DNA of 64,000 nt, from the NCBI RefSeq assembly GCF_021401085.1, contig NZ_JACBFP010000002.1, positions 434,001 to 498,000 of the forward strand. Direction: 5' to 3'. A model generated the notes under the pieces. That model saw only the letters and a list, made by a program, of their open reading frames with translations. It did no database searches and was not told where the DNA came from. Below, piece by piece: positions 9,964-20,026 of this stretch. The position numbers were made by a program, and so were the translations under genes. This DNA comes from Chryseobacterium sp. R2A-55 (GTDB lineage Bacteria > Bacteroidota > Bacteroidia > Flavobacteriales > Weeksellaceae). Each line of letters begins with the position of its first letter. The first letter of the stretch is position 1.

Positions 9964-11895
9964 ATGAAGTACCTCCTTCTCTGCCTAATGGTTTTTTGCA
10001 GCACCATCCAAGCGCAGGTGATCAGCAAAACAGATTCCAACCGAATCAAACCGCAGGATACCCTCATTATCGATTCCGGGCAAAGAGATTCCCTGAAAAT
10101 CTTTAAACCGACTATTTACGATTACCAATACCAAACCCGGTTTTCAGAGAAAAAGATATTTGATACCGATTTCACGCAGGATAAAACATTCATTTTTAGT
10201 CAGTACAACAACCGCGATAATTTTGGGAATATTCAGTTTGCCAATATCGGTTCAGGCTTTAACCCCATGGTTTACCAAGTGAACACCGAGCAGAATCTTT
10301 CACTTCTTCCGGCCAGAAAATCACATTTTATTCCCGGAATTGACGATATTAAATATTATGATGTAAAAACCCCGACTACCGCTTTCATCTACCATAATTC
10401 GGTGAGCAGTGGTGCAGCGCTCCAATCGACCTATACCCAGAATATCGGTAAAAATTTCAACTTTGCAGTGGAATATATGGGGCTTCGCTCACTCGGTTTC
10501 TATCTGCATGATCTTGCATCGAATAACAACATTATTTTTTCCGGACATTTCAAATCAAAGAATTCCAAATACGAAGCATTCGCACATTACCTTCATTCCA
10601 ACGTGAATAATGAAGAAAATGGTGGAATCTCCGATGTTTCGCTGTTTCTGGGTGGAAACAGCAATTTCAATACCCGGCTCAACCTCCCGGTTAATCTACA
10701 GTTTTCGGATTCCAGATTCGGTTACCGGAGATATTATTTCAGTCATGAGTTCCGGCCGTTTTCATCAGAGAAATTCCCATTCAAAATCCGCCATACCATT
10801 TTTCATCAGGGAAATAAATATTATTACAACCAATCGCAGCCGGAACCGTATTTTTTCTCAGTACCTGAAGATTTGGTGGATTACCCGCTTTCTTCCAAGA
10901 AGTATTCTGAAAATCTCAGCAATACCATCAGTGTCCTATTCGACCGGAAAAACTTTAAACTGGATGCGGGTGTCCGTCACCAAGTGATTAAACTCGGTAT
11001 CGGAGCACCTTTTGCAGAACCGTTTGCCGGTTTTCCGCAGGAACTTTCAGAAAACAGAATCGGCGCGGTTGGTAATCTTCTGATAAAACTTTGGGACAAA
11101 GTTCAGCTGAATTCCAACCTGGAATTTTCCAATGGAAATGAGTTCGGAAGTTTTCTGCGTTCCCAAAACCTCATGAAATTTGAACCCATCAAAGATTATT
11201 TTGTCAATGCCAAAGTGAATTTTCAAACGGCATCGCCAAGCTTTAATCTCCTGATGAACCCATCGGTTTACAGAAAATTCAATTTCTTTCTGGACCGGCC
11301 CAAAAACGAAACCATTACAGAAATCGGTGGTGATGTGCACCTGAAATGGTTCCGTAGCTTGATTTTTGCCAATTATTTCAGGATTGATCATTACACGTAT
11401 TTGGATTCAAACACGCAGCCGCAGCAAAGCGGTTCGTCATTAAATATTTCCCAAATCGGTGGTGAAGCTACTTTTTCTTACGGAAAATTCCATCTGAATC
11501 CGCGGGTGCTTTTCCAAAGTGCACTCACCAACAAGGAATTATACCCCATGCCAAATTTTGTGGGAAGGTTTAATTTTTTCTATCAGACAAAAGCATTTAA
11601 AGAGGTCGCCGAAATCCAAACCGGCATCAAAATCTATTACTTCACCAAATTTGCATCCAGGGAGTTTTCGCCCATCTTAAACGAGTTTATTTTGCCCGGA
11701 TCGAATTCCTATTCCATCGGAGGAGAGCCCATCGGCGATGTATATTTCAATTTGAAAGTGAAGAGAATGTTTTTCTTCATCGAAGCGCAGCATCTGAACA
11801 CCACCTTCATGCAAAACAAATCTTTCACCGCACCCAATTATCCGCTCTACGATTTCCGGTTTAATCTGGGAATTGTCTGGTATCTTTTCAGCTGA
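9964..11895 (+). CDS. Putative porin (Bacteroidota Porin_10-like outer membrane protein)
   Basis: A 643-residue exported protein. I take the ATG at 9964 as the start because the signal peptide MKYLLLCLMVFCSTIQAQ begins there; an in-frame ATG at 9910 lies within the preceding terminator. After the signal comes a short linker (SNRIKPQDTLIIDSGQRDSLKIFKPTIYDYQYQTRFSEKKIFDTDF). A long run of alternating hydrophobic and aromatic strands follows, typical of a large outer-membrane beta-barrel, with the end VWYLFS. The layout fits the putative porin family found next to infB-type and fatty-acid genes in flavobacteria. The substrate is unknown. A possible -7 box, TAAATTTG, is at 9939-9946. Confidence 0.75.
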   Translation: MKYLLLCLMVFCSTIQAQVISKTDSNRIKPQDTLIIDSGQRDSLKIFKPTIYDYQYQTRFSEKKIFDTDFTQDKTFIFSQYNNRDNFGNIQFANIGSGFNPMVYQVNTEQNLSLLPARKSHFIPGIDDIKYYDVKTPTTAFIYHNSVSSGAALQSTYTQNIGKNFNFAVEYMGLRSLGFYLHDLASNNNIIFSGHFKSKNSKYEAFAHYLHSNVNNEENGGISDVSLFLGGNSNFNTRLNLPVNLQFSDSRFGYRRYYFSHEFRPFSSEKFPFKIRHTIFHQGNKYYYNQSQPEPYFFSVPEDLVDYPLSSKKYSENLSNTISVLFDRKNFKLDAGVRHQVIKLGIGAPFAEPFAGFPQELSENRIGAVGNLLIKLWDKVQLNSNLEFSNGNEFGSFLRSQNLMKFEPIKDYFVNAKVNFQTASPSFNLLMNPSVYRKFNFFLDRPKNETITEIGGDVHLKWFRSLIFANYFRIDHYTYLDSNTQPQQSGSSLNISQIGGEATFSYGKFHLNPRVLFQSALTNKELYPMPNFVGRFNFFYQTKAFKEVAEIQTGIKIYYFTKFASREFSPILNEFILPGSNSYSIGGEPIGDVYFNLKVKRMFFFIEAQHLNTTFMQNKSFTAPNYPLYDFRFNLGIVWYLFS

Positions 11896-12341
11896 TGACC
11901 ATCATGAAGAAATTTAAACCAGGATATGACGATGGAATGTGGGAAGGAGCGCCCGAAGATTCTTTTTCAAAGGAACGGTATTTAAGGCATTTTGCAACTG
12001 ACGCGGAAAAGTTTTTAGGGGAACATTTGGGAGCAAATGAATTACGGGGACTGAAGTTCAGGAGGCAACATCCGATAGATATTTTGTAGTGCAGATTTTT
12101 ATTTTCATCAGTTGAAATTGATCATTGGAATTGATGGTGCTTTTCATTGTACCAAGGAACAGTTTGAAAAGATAAGGTAAGAAGCGCTATATTGGCTTGA
12201 AACGGATCAGAAGTTATCCGGTTCACGAACGAAAATGTGATGAAAAACGTAGAATCAGTATTAAATAAAATAGAAAGTACAGTTGATAACATCCTGTCAA
12301 AAACCAAAGATCCAAATTTCCCCGACCCTGAAGGGAATTGA
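11895..12341 (+). pseudogene. Decayed DUF559 endonuclease-like gene
   Basis: The first frame (from the ATG at 11895) gives 64 residues containing FLGEHLGANELRGLKFRRQHPIDI, the start of a DUF559 (very-short-patch-repair-like) nuclease domain, then stops at 12087. One base further, at 12091, the family sequence resumes as ADFYFHQLKLIIGIDGAFHCTKEQFEK, with the catalytic-region IDGAFH. It then shifts frame again to read DKVRSAILA, a TGA stop, then NGSEVIRFTNENVMKNVESVLNKI, ending at 12341. Two frameshifts and one internal stop mean the gene is dead. An intact copy would be about 140 residues. The start overlaps the porin stop by one base. Confidence 0.82.
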
Positions 12342-12531
12342 ATTTTTGGCTTTCCAGGTTTGGAATGATAAAGAAATGACTTTCATAAATTTGTGATCTA
12401 CTGCAAAGAAAGTTCCTTCCTCCACTTCTCTACGTGTCGGCAGACAGGCTTTAGGGATTAGGGAATCAGAGCAGGGGATTATTCGGGATTCATAAAAAAT
12501 TAAATAAAACACCGGTATTACCAAAACAGTT
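12342..12531. other. Intergenic region with a short hairpin motif
   Basis: No gene is visible. At 12430-12447 the sequence ACGTGTCGGCAGACAGGC contains the core TGTCNGCAGACA-like inverted repeat. A related core, CTGTCTGCGGACAG, occurs at 19863-19876 after pckA. This may be a dispersed short repeat of the genome. Confidence 0.3.
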
Positions 12532-14118
12532 TTGAAAAACCTCACCAACATACCATTCACCTCCATCGAGGGCATTCCACAAATCATCAAGGATTTCCTG
12601 AACAGGGAAATTGATGGATTTGAGCACACTGTATTCAGCTCCGAAAACATTGAAAGACAATTTGTTCTGAAGTTTGGAAACTTCGGTTCAGAACAGAGAA
12701 ATACACTTTGCGGTGTTTTGCAAAAACAAAATGCCGACCTCCAATTAACGGATCAGCAAAAAGAAAATCTGGAATTGCTGACGAATGAAAACACTTTTAC
12801 CGTAACCACCGGTCATCAACTCAACCTTTTTACGGGGCCTGTTTTTTTTGTGTATAAAATTTTGCAGACCATTAAGCTTTCCGAATTCTTAAACCAAAAA
12901 TTCCCGGACAGAAAAGTTGTTCCTGTTTTTTGGATGGCCACCGAAGATCATGATTTTGAGGAAATCAACCATTTCCGGACCGAAACCGGCTATTATGAAA
13001 CCAAAGCGAAATCTGGCGGAGCAGTCGGCAAAATCCGTTTGGAAGACGATTTCTTTATTTCCGAGTTTGAAAATGAGTTTAAAGACACTGTTTTTGGGAC
13101 AGAACTGATTCTGATGATGAAACGTGCCTACAAAAAAGGGAAAACGCTTGCTGAATGCACTAAACTTTTGGTTCAAGAGCTTTTCTCAGCATACGGATTA
13201 ATCATAATTGATGGGGATGAAGCCTCGTTGAAATCTGAAATGAAGGAAGTATTCAAAAATGAACTCCTTCATCAGGAATTACAAAATGCTACAAAAGATA
13301 CCGTTGATTTTCTAACCGGAAAATATGGAAAAGTGCAGGTTAACCCGCGGGAAATCAATCTTTTTTATTTAACGGAAACCCGGAACAGGATTGAGTTCAA
13401 GAACGGAAGATTCCACGTGGTTGATACGGATCTTTTTTTCTCTGAGGAGGAAATTTTGAATGAACTGGACAATCATCCCGAAAGATTCAGTCCCAATGCA
13501 TTGATGCGGCCGGTTTTTCAGGAAAAGGTTTTGCCTAATCTGGCTTATATCGGTGGAAATGCCGAAATTATGTATTGGCTGGAGCTGAAGGATTATTTCA
13601 GGAAAACCCATCTCACTTTTCCGGTTTTGATTCCCAGAAATTCGATGCTTTTCGTGCCTGAAAAGACATTAACCAAAAGCAAAAATTTGGGCCTGGAAAT
13701 TGAAGATTGGTTCAGGAATTTTGCTTCAGTTTCGAAGGGCATTCTGCTGGATGACCATGAAATCAAAAGTCTTTTGGACGAAGAAGAAAAATCTTTAATG
13801 AATCAGTTTGACCGGATTTCAGCTAAGGCAGCACTCACAGATCAGTCTTTCGGCAATTTGGTGAATGCGGAAAGAGCGCGTCAGTTAAAGTCCTTTTCGA
13901 GGATGAGAAAACGGCTTCTCCGTGCAGAAAAGATCAAGCAGCAGGAAAAACTGGAACGTTTAGAGCAGCTGTTTTTGAAGGTGCATCCCGGAAAGATCTG
14001 GCAAGAAAGGGTGTTCAATTTTTCGGTTTTTTATTCGGAATCCGGCAAGGAATGGCTCAGAAATTGTTACCACGCAATGGATGCTGAAAAGTCACAATTG
14101 ATAATTTTTTCACTTTAA
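12532..14118 (+). CDS. bshC: Bacillithiol biosynthesis cysteine-adding enzyme BshC
   Basis: BshC performs the last step of bacillithiol synthesis, adding cysteine to glucosaminyl-malate. The 528-residue length is normal for the family. Recognisable signatures are VTTGHQLNLFTGPVFFVYKILQTI (residues 86-109), VVPVFWMATEDHDFEEINHF and LPNLAYIGGNAEIMYWLELKDYF. The C-terminal part contains a charged coiled-coil (RKRLLRAEKIKQQEKLERLEQLFLKVHPGKIWQERV). The start codon is TTG at 12532; the N-terminus KNLTNIPFTSIEGIPQIIKDFL fits family starts. Bacillithiol is the main low-molecular-weight thiol in many Bacteroidota. Confidence 0.92.
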   Translation: MKNLTNIPFTSIEGIPQIIKDFLNREIDGFEHTVFSSENIERQFVLKFGNFGSEQRNTLCGVLQKQNADLQLTDQQKENLELLTNENTFTVTTGHQLNLFTGPVFFVYKILQTIKLSEFLNQKFPDRKVVPVFWMATEDHDFEEINHFRTETGYYETKAKSGGAVGKIRLEDDFFISEFENEFKDTVFGTELILMMKRAYKKGKTLAECTKLLVQELFSAYGLIIIDGDEASLKSEMKEVFKNELLHQELQNATKDTVDFLTGKYGKVQVNPREINLFYLTETRNRIEFKNGRFHVVDTDLFFSEEEILNELDNHPERFSPNALMRPVFQEKVLPNLAYIGGNAEIMYWLELKDYFRKTHLTFPVLIPRNSMLFVPEKTLTKSKNLGLEIEDWFRNFASVSKGILLDDHEIKSLLDEEEKSLMNQFDRISAKAALTDQSFGNLVNAERARQLKSFSRMRKRLLRAEKIKQQEKLERLEQLFLKVHPGKIWQERVFNFSVFYSESGKEWLRNCYHAMDAEKSQLIIFSL

Positions 14119-14157
14119 TTTTAAAGCATTATTTTTGTAATCCGTTAGAAACAAAAC

Positions 14158-16128
14158 ATGATTAAAAAGTTTTTCATTTTATCTGGTGTCATCGCTTTTG
14201 CGGCGGTTTCCGCACAAAAAACACACACGGTTGAAAAAGGTGACAATCCATATAATATCTCAAAGAGATACGGACTGACTGTGGATGAGCTTTATACACT
14301 CAACCCGAATGTGAAAGAAGGAAAGATCTCCATCGGCGAAGTTCTGGCAGTGCAGAAAACAGAAAAACAAGGTGTTAAAACTCCTGAATCGGGGAAAGTT
14401 GCGAAAGACCCTCAGGCGACTTCAGGAGCGTTGGGCAAAATTGTATTGGAGCCTAAACAAACCATCTACGGAATTACCAAACAGTACCAAATTTCGGAAA
14501 CCGAGCTTCGGAAACTGAATCCCAATCTGGATTCCCATATGAAAATCGGGGATCAGGTGACGCTTCCACTGGCCAACATAAAAAAATATGGCGGTACCCA
14601 GAAGCCGGTATCAGAGGTTGCAGTAAATAGCAGCAGGACCGAAGCGGTTCCCACTAAAACCGATGTGAAAGTACCTTCGGAAAAAGTTGCGGATGACTCC
14701 TATTTAGTGCAGCCGAAAGACAATTACTATAAGCTCAGCAAAACCTTTAACATCACCCAAAAAGAATTATTCGCCCTGAATCCAGGTTTGGAGGCGAAAG
14801 GTCTTCAACCCGGCGATGTCATCAAAATCAAGGCAGATGATTCCGCCAATTTTGAAACGGAGCATTCAGCCGGTTCCGATTCCAGGCAGTTTTCGGGAAA
14901 TACTTCTTCCGCCATATCTTCCACGGTTTCAGATCCGGCCGCAGCAGCGGATGATTATGTGACCTATACGGTTCGGGATGGCGACACCGTTTTTGGAATT
15001 CTGAACAGATTCGGGATTACCTTAGATGAACTTCTTTCGCTCAATCCGAATCTGGCAAACGGCCTGAAAACCGGGATGGTCCTGAAAATCAAAAAACTGG
15101 AAGCCGGCTATGTGAAAAAAACCGGAGACGCACTGAATGTAGTGCTGATGCTTCCATTCGGATTTGACAGTAATGATGCCAAATACAGAGCACTGTCTTT
15201 CGATTTCCTTTCCGGAGCAAAATTGGCGATTGAAAGAAGCGCGCAAAGTGGTCAGAAGCTTGATGTGAAAGTGGTTGATGCAGGAAATGAGAGCAGTTTC
15301 AAGAATTCTCTCACCCAAATCAATAAAGACAATACCGATTTGATTATCGGTCCGCTTTTTAAATCAAACGTTTTGGAGGTGCTGGATTTTGTGAAAGACA
15401 AAAGGATTCCGGTAGTGGCACCCTTTGCCAATTCCGATGATCTTTTAGGGTACAGCAATCTGGTCATTATTGAGACCAACGACCAAGTTTATGCAGACCG
15501 CATCATCAAAGAAGTGAAAGACGTTTTCCAGGACCAAAAAATCTATATTGTGGCCGACAGCGAAAAAACCCGTGCCAACTATCTGAAAACCGGTTTGGAA
15601 AAATCGCTGAAAAATCCCAAAATCACCGTGGTCAATTCCGCTGCAGAGATTCAGCCGGATCAGAATATGATGACAGGACAATCAGCGCCGGTCATTGGGA
15701 TTTTGGCCAGTGACAATTCCTCGGTTGGTGATGCTTTTGCGGCAAAAATGATTTCACTTTCCAAAGAGGTGCAGGGAATCAAGGCGTTCAGCATGTATTT
15801 CGCGCCGTCTTTTGAGAAAAAAGTGGACGAACTGAGTCAGACTAATCTGGTTTATTTAATGGACCGAAAGATTGATACCGACGGCAGTTTTGAAAAGGAA
15901 ATTTTGGCCTCTTTCAAAAGCAAATATTGCAAAACACCTTCCAGATACGCAATTATCGGGTTTGATGTGGTCAACGACATGTTGAGCAGGGAAAATAAAA
16001 AAGGCGAAATCTTTAAACAGATGAACAAGGTTCAAACCCAACTCGCCACTAAATTTGAATTCGAAAAAACCAAAACAGGAGCTTACGTGAACAAAGGTTA
16101 CCGAGTGGTACGTCTGGTTCCTCAATAA
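14158..16128 (+). CDS. LysM-repeat protein with periplasmic-binding-protein-like domain
   Basis: A 656-residue exported protein. After a signal peptide (residues 1-20, ending FAAVSAQ) come four LysM modules at about 22-66, 96-140, 180-222 and 263-305. Each has the pattern GD...I..RYG.T..EL..LNP...G...G. LysM domains bind N-acetylglucosamine in peptidoglycan. From about residue 325 the protein resembles a type I periplasmic-binding fold (VVLMLPFGFDSND..., DLIIGPLFKSNVLEVLDFVKDKRIPVVAPFANSDDL), as in LysM/ABC-substrate-binding-like proteins of flavobacteria. The ligand is unknown. A possible -7 box (TATTTTTG) lies at 14130-14137. Confidence 0.85.
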   Translation: MIKKFFILSGVIAFAAVSAQKTHTVEKGDNPYNISKRYGLTVDELYTLNPNVKEGKISIGEVLAVQKTEKQGVKTPESGKVAKDPQATSGALGKIVLEPKQTIYGITKQYQISETELRKLNPNLDSHMKIGDQVTLPLANIKKYGGTQKPVSEVAVNSSRTEAVPTKTDVKVPSEKVADDSYLVQPKDNYYKLSKTFNITQKELFALNPGLEAKGLQPGDVIKIKADDSANFETEHSAGSDSRQFSGNTSSAISSTVSDPAAAADDYVTYTVRDGDTVFGILNRFGITLDELLSLNPNLANGLKTGMVLKIKKLEAGYVKKTGDALNVVLMLPFGFDSNDAKYRALSFDFLSGAKLAIERSAQSGQKLDVKVVDAGNESSFKNSLTQINKDNTDLIIGPLFKSNVLEVLDFVKDKRIPVVAPFANSDDLLGYSNLVIIETNDQVYADRIIKEVKDVFQDQKIYIVADSEKTRANYLKTGLEKSLKNPKITVVNSAAEIQPDQNMMTGQSAPVIGILASDNSSVGDAFAAKMISLSKEVQGIKAFSMYFAPSFEKKVDELSQTNLVYLMDRKIDTDGSFEKEILASFKSKYCKTPSRYAIIGFDVVNDMLSRENKKGEIFKQMNKVQTQLATKFEFEKTKTGAYVNKGYRVVRLVPQ

Positions 16129-16195
16129 ATTGTAACAAGCGATATCTGATGGCACCATGTGATCGTGAACCATCCATTATTTTTAAAAATAAACT

Positions 16196-17071
16196 ATGAA
16201 AGCACTTGTATTTCCTGGTCAGGGTTCCCAGTTTGTCGGAATGGGTAAGGAATTATATGATTCCCGAAAAGACATTAAAGACATCATGGATTCTGCCAAT
16301 GATATTTTAGGATTTGACATCCTTTCCATCATGTTCCAAGGGACGGAGGAAGACCTGAAGAAAACAGAAGTTACCCAACCCGCCATTTTCATCCATTCCC
16401 TTGCGGCCTTAAAAACGGTCAACGGAATAGGAGCGGATATGGTTGCAGGACATTCTCTGGGTGAATTTTCAGCTTTGGTGGCTAATGGAGTTCTCACCTT
16501 TGAAGACGGTTTAAAATTGGTGTCCACGCGTGCAAAAGCGATGCAGGAAGCCTGTGATGCGAATCCGAGTTCCATGGCTGCAATTCTCGGACTTGCAGAT
16601 GATGTGGTGGAAAGAGTTTGCGAGGAAACCCCTGGAATTGTGGTTCCTGCGAATTACAACTGCCCCGGTCAGCTCGTCATCTCCGGTGAAACTGAAGCCG
16701 TTCAGTTGGCTTGCGAAAAAATGAAGGAAGCCGGCGCAAAAAGAGCATTGCTCCTTCCTGTAAACGGTGCGTTTCATTCGCCATTAATGTTGCCGGCTCA
16801 GGAAAAATTAGCTGAAGCCATCAACAAAACAAAGTTCTACAAACCCACGATGGATGTTTATCAGAACATCACGACCACGGCGGTTTATGATGCCGAAGAA
16901 ATCAAAAACAACCTGATCGCACAGTTAACAGGACCTGTGAAATGGACGCAGTCTATTCAACATATGATCAAAAAAGGAGCCTCTGACTTTGTGGAGGTAG
17001 GACCGGGGAAAACACTGCAGGGACTGATCAGGAAAATAGATGGTAGTGTCATTGTTTCCTCTGCTGTTTGA
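16196..17071 (+). CDS. fabD: Malonyl-CoA:ACP transacylase
   Basis: FabD transfers malonate from CoA to acyl carrier protein at the start of type II fatty acid synthesis. The length of 291 residues is normal for the family. Catalytic features are visible: PGQGSQ (residues 7-12), nucleophile Ser87 in GHSLGEFSAL, substrate-binding Arg112 in VSTRAKAMQ, His194 in GAFHSPLM, and the C-terminal VEVGPGKTLQGLIRKI. A hairpin terminator lies about 30 bases after the stop, so it appears to be transcribed alone or with the gene in front. Confidence 0.95.
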   Translation: MKALVFPGQGSQFVGMGKELYDSRKDIKDIMDSANDILGFDILSIMFQGTEEDLKKTEVTQPAIFIHSLAALKTVNGIGADMVAGHSLGEFSALVANGVLTFEDGLKLVSTRAKAMQEACDANPSSMAAILGLADDVVERVCEETPGIVVPANYNCPGQLVISGETEAVQLACEKMKEAGAKRALLLPVNGAFHSPLMLPAQEKLAEAINKTKFYKPTMDVYQNITTTAVYDAEEIKNNLIAQLTGPVKWTQSIQHMIKKGASDFVEVGPGKTLQGLIRKIDGSVIVSSAV

Positions 17072-17100
17072 GTTTCATAAGACTACTTTTAAGAATATCC

Positions 17101-17140
17101 GGACTTGCCTGCACTGAAGCAGTGTTGAAGCGAGTCCGTT
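17101..17140 (+). terminator. Hairpin after fabD
   Basis: Outer arms GGACTTGC (17101-17108) and GCGAGTCC (17130-17137) pair with one G·U. An inner hairpin CACTG/CAGTG sits within, and GTTTCATTTC follows. The T tract is weak, so termination is likely but not certain. Confidence 0.55.
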
Positions 17141-17196
17141 TCATTTCAGACCATTAAGCTGGCTGGATTTACAGCCCCAATCTTTAATATATAGAA

Positions 17197-18117
17197 TTGA
17201 AAGCTGAATCAGAAAGAAGTTTCTTTTCACCCGGAAAATTGCTGCTCACTTCGGAGTATGCTGTTTTGGACGGTGCTTTGGCGCTTGCCGTTCCCACCCA
17301 ATTAGGGCAGGAATTATCTGTGGTGGAAATGGAGGACGGGCAGTCTATGATTTCCTGGAATGCCTTTCACCAAAATCAACCTTGGTTAAGCGCTAAAATC
17401 AATTATCAGCATTGGGAAATTACAGAAGCCAACATTCCGGATTCCGCGCGGTTTGTCTTAAAGGTCTTAAAGCAAGTTCAAAAAAGCTCTGCCCTAAAAT
17501 TTCAGGGAAGCACTTCTTACGAAATACAAACCAATCTTCAGTTTCCTGCTGATTTCGGATTGGGCAGCAGTTCCACTTTGATGACTAATCTCTCGGATTG
17601 GGCTGAAATTGATGCCTTCGAACTGAATGCAAGCTGTCTTGGCGGCAGTGGTTATGACATAGCGGTTGCGCAGGCAAAATCGGCCATCTTTTACCGGTAT
17701 CTTAAAGGGGAGCGGAAGACAGAAAAACTCCATTTCCAACCAGAGTTCCGAAGCGAGCTGATTTTCATTCATTTGAACCGGAAACAGGACAGCAGAAAGG
17801 GAATCGAGATGTATCGCTCAAAACCCAAATCTCCGGATCTCATTGCGCAACTTTCTGCTTTGACCCACGAAATCTTTCTGACCGGTGATCTTGAAAAATT
17901 TTCAGAAAAGATGGAGGATCATGAGTGCAGACTTTCTGAATTTCTCGGAATGGCAACGGTGAAGGAAAAATATTTCGAAAATGCCCCGGTTTTTGTCAAA
18001 AGTCTGGGAGCATGGGGTGGTGATTTTGTCTTAAGTCGCAAATTTTCCGGTTTCAGGGAGTATTTTTCGGGAAGAGATTTCTCCACAATTTTTGAATGGG
18101 ACGAGTTAATTCTTTGA
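17197..18117 (+). CDS. GHMP-family kinase (GYDIA type, mevalonate-kinase-like)
   Basis: A 306-residue small-molecule kinase of the GHMP superfamily. The start is TTG at 17197, since the conserved N-terminal strand FFSPGKLLLTSEYAVLDGALALAVPT begins at once. The ATP-binding motif is FGLGSSSTLM (residues 125-134). The segment GGSGYDIAVAQAKSAIFYR carries the GYDIA signature that names this Bacteroidota family. C-terminal SLGAWGGDFVL matches the third GHMP motif. The substrate is not established; a role in mevalonate-pathway isoprenoid synthesis is plausible from similarity to mevalonate and phosphomevalonate kinases. Confidence 0.85.
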   Translation: MKAESERSFFSPGKLLLTSEYAVLDGALALAVPTQLGQELSVVEMEDGQSMISWNAFHQNQPWLSAKINYQHWEITEANIPDSARFVLKVLKQVQKSSALKFQGSTSYEIQTNLQFPADFGLGSSSTLMTNLSDWAEIDAFELNASCLGGSGYDIAVAQAKSAIFYRYLKGERKTEKLHFQPEFRSELIFIHLNRKQDSRKGIEMYRSKPKSPDLIAQLSALTHEIFLTGDLEKFSEKMEDHECRLSEFLGMATVKEKYFENAPVFVKSLGAWGGDFVLSRKFSGFREYFSGRDFSTIFEWDELIL

Positions 18118-18244
18118 TTCATAATACAATACTGTAGCGGATTTTTCTTGCAGAATCTGATGAATATCAGTAATTTTAAAGGTCATTAAATTTCTTTAAT
18201 GGCTAATTTTGCTTTTTAACTTAAAATCTACATTAAAAGTCGCT

Positions 18245-19849
18245 ATGAAGAACATCAAAATCATTCAGCAATTGCACGAGCTGGGAATTACAGGTTACGA
18301 GGAAGTCGTTTATAACCCCAGCTACGAGGAATTGTATAATGCAGAAATGTCAACCAGAAATAAGGGTTTCGAAAAAGGTGCAGTCACCGAATCGGGAGCG
18401 GTAGCAGTAAAGACGGGAATTTTTACTGGCCGTTCACCAAAAGACCGGTATATCGTGGAAGATGATATCAGCAGAGATACCATCAACTGGGATGGAAAAG
18501 TGAATTTTCCGACTACACCCGAAATTTTTGAAAGCTGCAAGCAATTGGTTTTGAAACAACTTTCCACTTCCAAGAGAATTTATGTAGTAGATGCATTTTG
18601 CGGGACCAATCCGGATACCCGGATCAAAGTGAGATTCATTATGGAAGTGGCTTGGCAAGCGCATTTTGTGACCAATATGTTCATCAGACCTTCAGTTTAT
18701 GAGCTGGAACATTTTGGTGAGCCGGATTTTATCGTGATGAACGGGTCCAAAACCGTGAATCCAAATTGGAAAGAACAGGGGCTTCATTCTGAAAACTTCG
18801 TGATGTTCAACCTCACCGAAAAAATGCAGATTATCGGTGGAACCTGGTATGGCGGCGAAATGAAGAAAGGCATGTTTGCGATGATGAACTACTATCTTCC
18901 GCTGAAAGGTATGGCTTCCATGCACTGCTCAGCAAACGTAGGCGAAGAAGGTGATGTGGCTTTGTTCTTCGGACTTTCAGGAACCGGGAAAACCACACTT
19001 TCGGCAGATCCGAAAAGATATTTGATCGGTGACGATGAGCATGGGTGGGACGATGATGGCGTTTTCAACTACGAAGGTGGATGCTATGCGAAAGTAATCG
19101 ATTTGACCGAGGAAAAAGAACCGGATATTTTCCGCGCAATCAGAAGGGATTCATTATTGGAAAATGTGGTCGTAAATGAGTACGGAGAAGCGGATTACAA
19201 AGACAATTCAATTACGGAAAACACCAGAGTTTCTTACCCGATTTACCATATCAACAAAATTGTGTTGCCTTCCAAAGCAGGACATGCGAAAAAAATCGTT
19301 TATCTGTCTGCAGACGCATTCGGAGTGTTGCCTCCGGTTTCTATTTTGAATGACGATCAGGCGCAATACCACTTCCTATGCGGATATACCTCAAAATTGG
19401 CGGGAACAGAAAGAGGGATCACCGAACCACAACCATCGTTTTCACCGGCGTTTGGTGAGGCTTTCCTCACTTTGCACCCAACGATGTATTCTAAAACTTT
19501 AATCGGGAAAATGAAGGAACACGGAGCAAGAGCGTATTTGGTAAATACCGGATGGAACGGTACCGGAAAAAGAATTTCCCTGAAAGATACACGCGCAATT
19601 ATAGACGCCATCATAGACGGATCGATTGATGGTGCTGAAAAAGCGGTTGTTCCAATCTTGAACCTTGAAATCCCTACAAATCTTCCACACGTTTCAGAAG
19701 GAATTCTTGATCCTCGACATACTTATGCCGATGCATCAGAATGGGAGAAGAAAGCAAGAGATTTGGGTGCGCAATATGTGAAAAACTTTGAGCAGTATTG
19801 CGATACTGAAGAAGGAAGAAGATTGGTTTCTGCGGGACCTCAATTGTAA
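18245..19849 (+). CDS. pckA: Phosphoenolpyruvate carboxykinase (ATP)
   Basis: PckA converts oxaloacetate and ATP to phosphoenolpyruvate, the first committed step of gluconeogenesis. From the ATG at 18245 the protein is 534 residues, standard for the ATP-dependent enzyme; an upstream in-frame TTG at 18209 would add 12 residues without family support. Signatures include [14 protein letters not shown], the P-loop [14 protein letters not shown] (from about residue 243), the metal/kinase motif [24 protein letters not shown], and [12 protein letters not shown] terminator follows the gene. Confidence 0.96.
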   Translation: MKNIKIIQQLHELGITGYEEVVYNPSYEELYNAEMSTRNKGFEKGAVTESGAVAVKTGIFTGRSPKDRYIVEDDISRDTINWDGKVNFPTTPEIFESCKQLVLKQLSTSKRIYVVDAFCGTNPDTRIKVRFIMEVAWQAHFVTNMFIRPSVYELEHFGEPDFIVMNGSKTVNPNWKEQGLHSENFVMFNLTEKMQIIGGTWYGGEMKKGMFAMMNYYLPLKGMASMHCSANVGEEGDVALFFGLSGTGKTTLSADPKRYLIGDDEHGWDDDGVFNYEGGCYAKVIDLTEEKEPDIFRAIRRDSLLENVVVNEYGEADYKDNSITENTRVSYPIYHINKIVLPSKAGHAKKIVYLSADAFGVLPPVSILNDDQAQYHFLCGYTSKLAGTERGITEPQPSFSPAFGEAFLTLHPTMYSKTLIGKMKEHGARAYLVNTGWNGTGKRISLKDTRAIIDAIIDGSIDGAEKAVVPILNLEIPTNLPHVSEGILDPRHTYADASEWEKKARDLGAQYVKNFEQYCDTEEGRRLVSAGPQL

Positions 19850-19913
19850 TGAGACAAGTAATCTGTCTGCGGACAGACAGAAAATAATTAAGAAATAAGC
19901 TTTCGAGCTAAAT

Positions 19914-19947
19914 AAAATTCCTCCAATTGATTTTGGGGGAATTTTTT
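19914..19947 (+). terminator. Terminator of pckA
   Basis: An 11-bp stem (AAAATTCCTCC / GGGGGAATTTT, one G·U) with a 10-base loop runs into a T tract. It lies just outside the left end of the inserted island. Confidence 0.7.
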
Positions 19948-19975
19948 GGTTTAAAATAAGAAATTAAGCAAAAAA

Positions 19976-20026
19976 AATAACCAACTGAAAATCAATTGAT
20001 TATTTTTATTAAAGTGGAGCAGGAGG
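19976..20026 (-). repeat. Left attachment site: displaced ssrA 3' end and terminator
   Basis: GTGGAGCAGGAGG at 20014-20026 is identical to 42965-42977, the last bases of ssrA. Exactly 9 bases to its left ends a hairpin (19976-20004) that on the minus strand reads AATAATCAATTGA / TCAGTTGGTTATT, fully paired with two G·U. The intact ssrA has a hairpin terminator at the same 9-base distance (42927-42955), and both copies are joined to the core by TTATTTTTA plus five variable bases. This is what remains at the far end when an element inserts in the 3' end of a gene and brings its own replacement end. Confidence 0.82.

Noticed and set aside
18209-18244. TTG extension of pckA
   Set aside because: The 12 extra residues have no counterpart in the family and the ATG at 18245 begins the conserved N-terminus.
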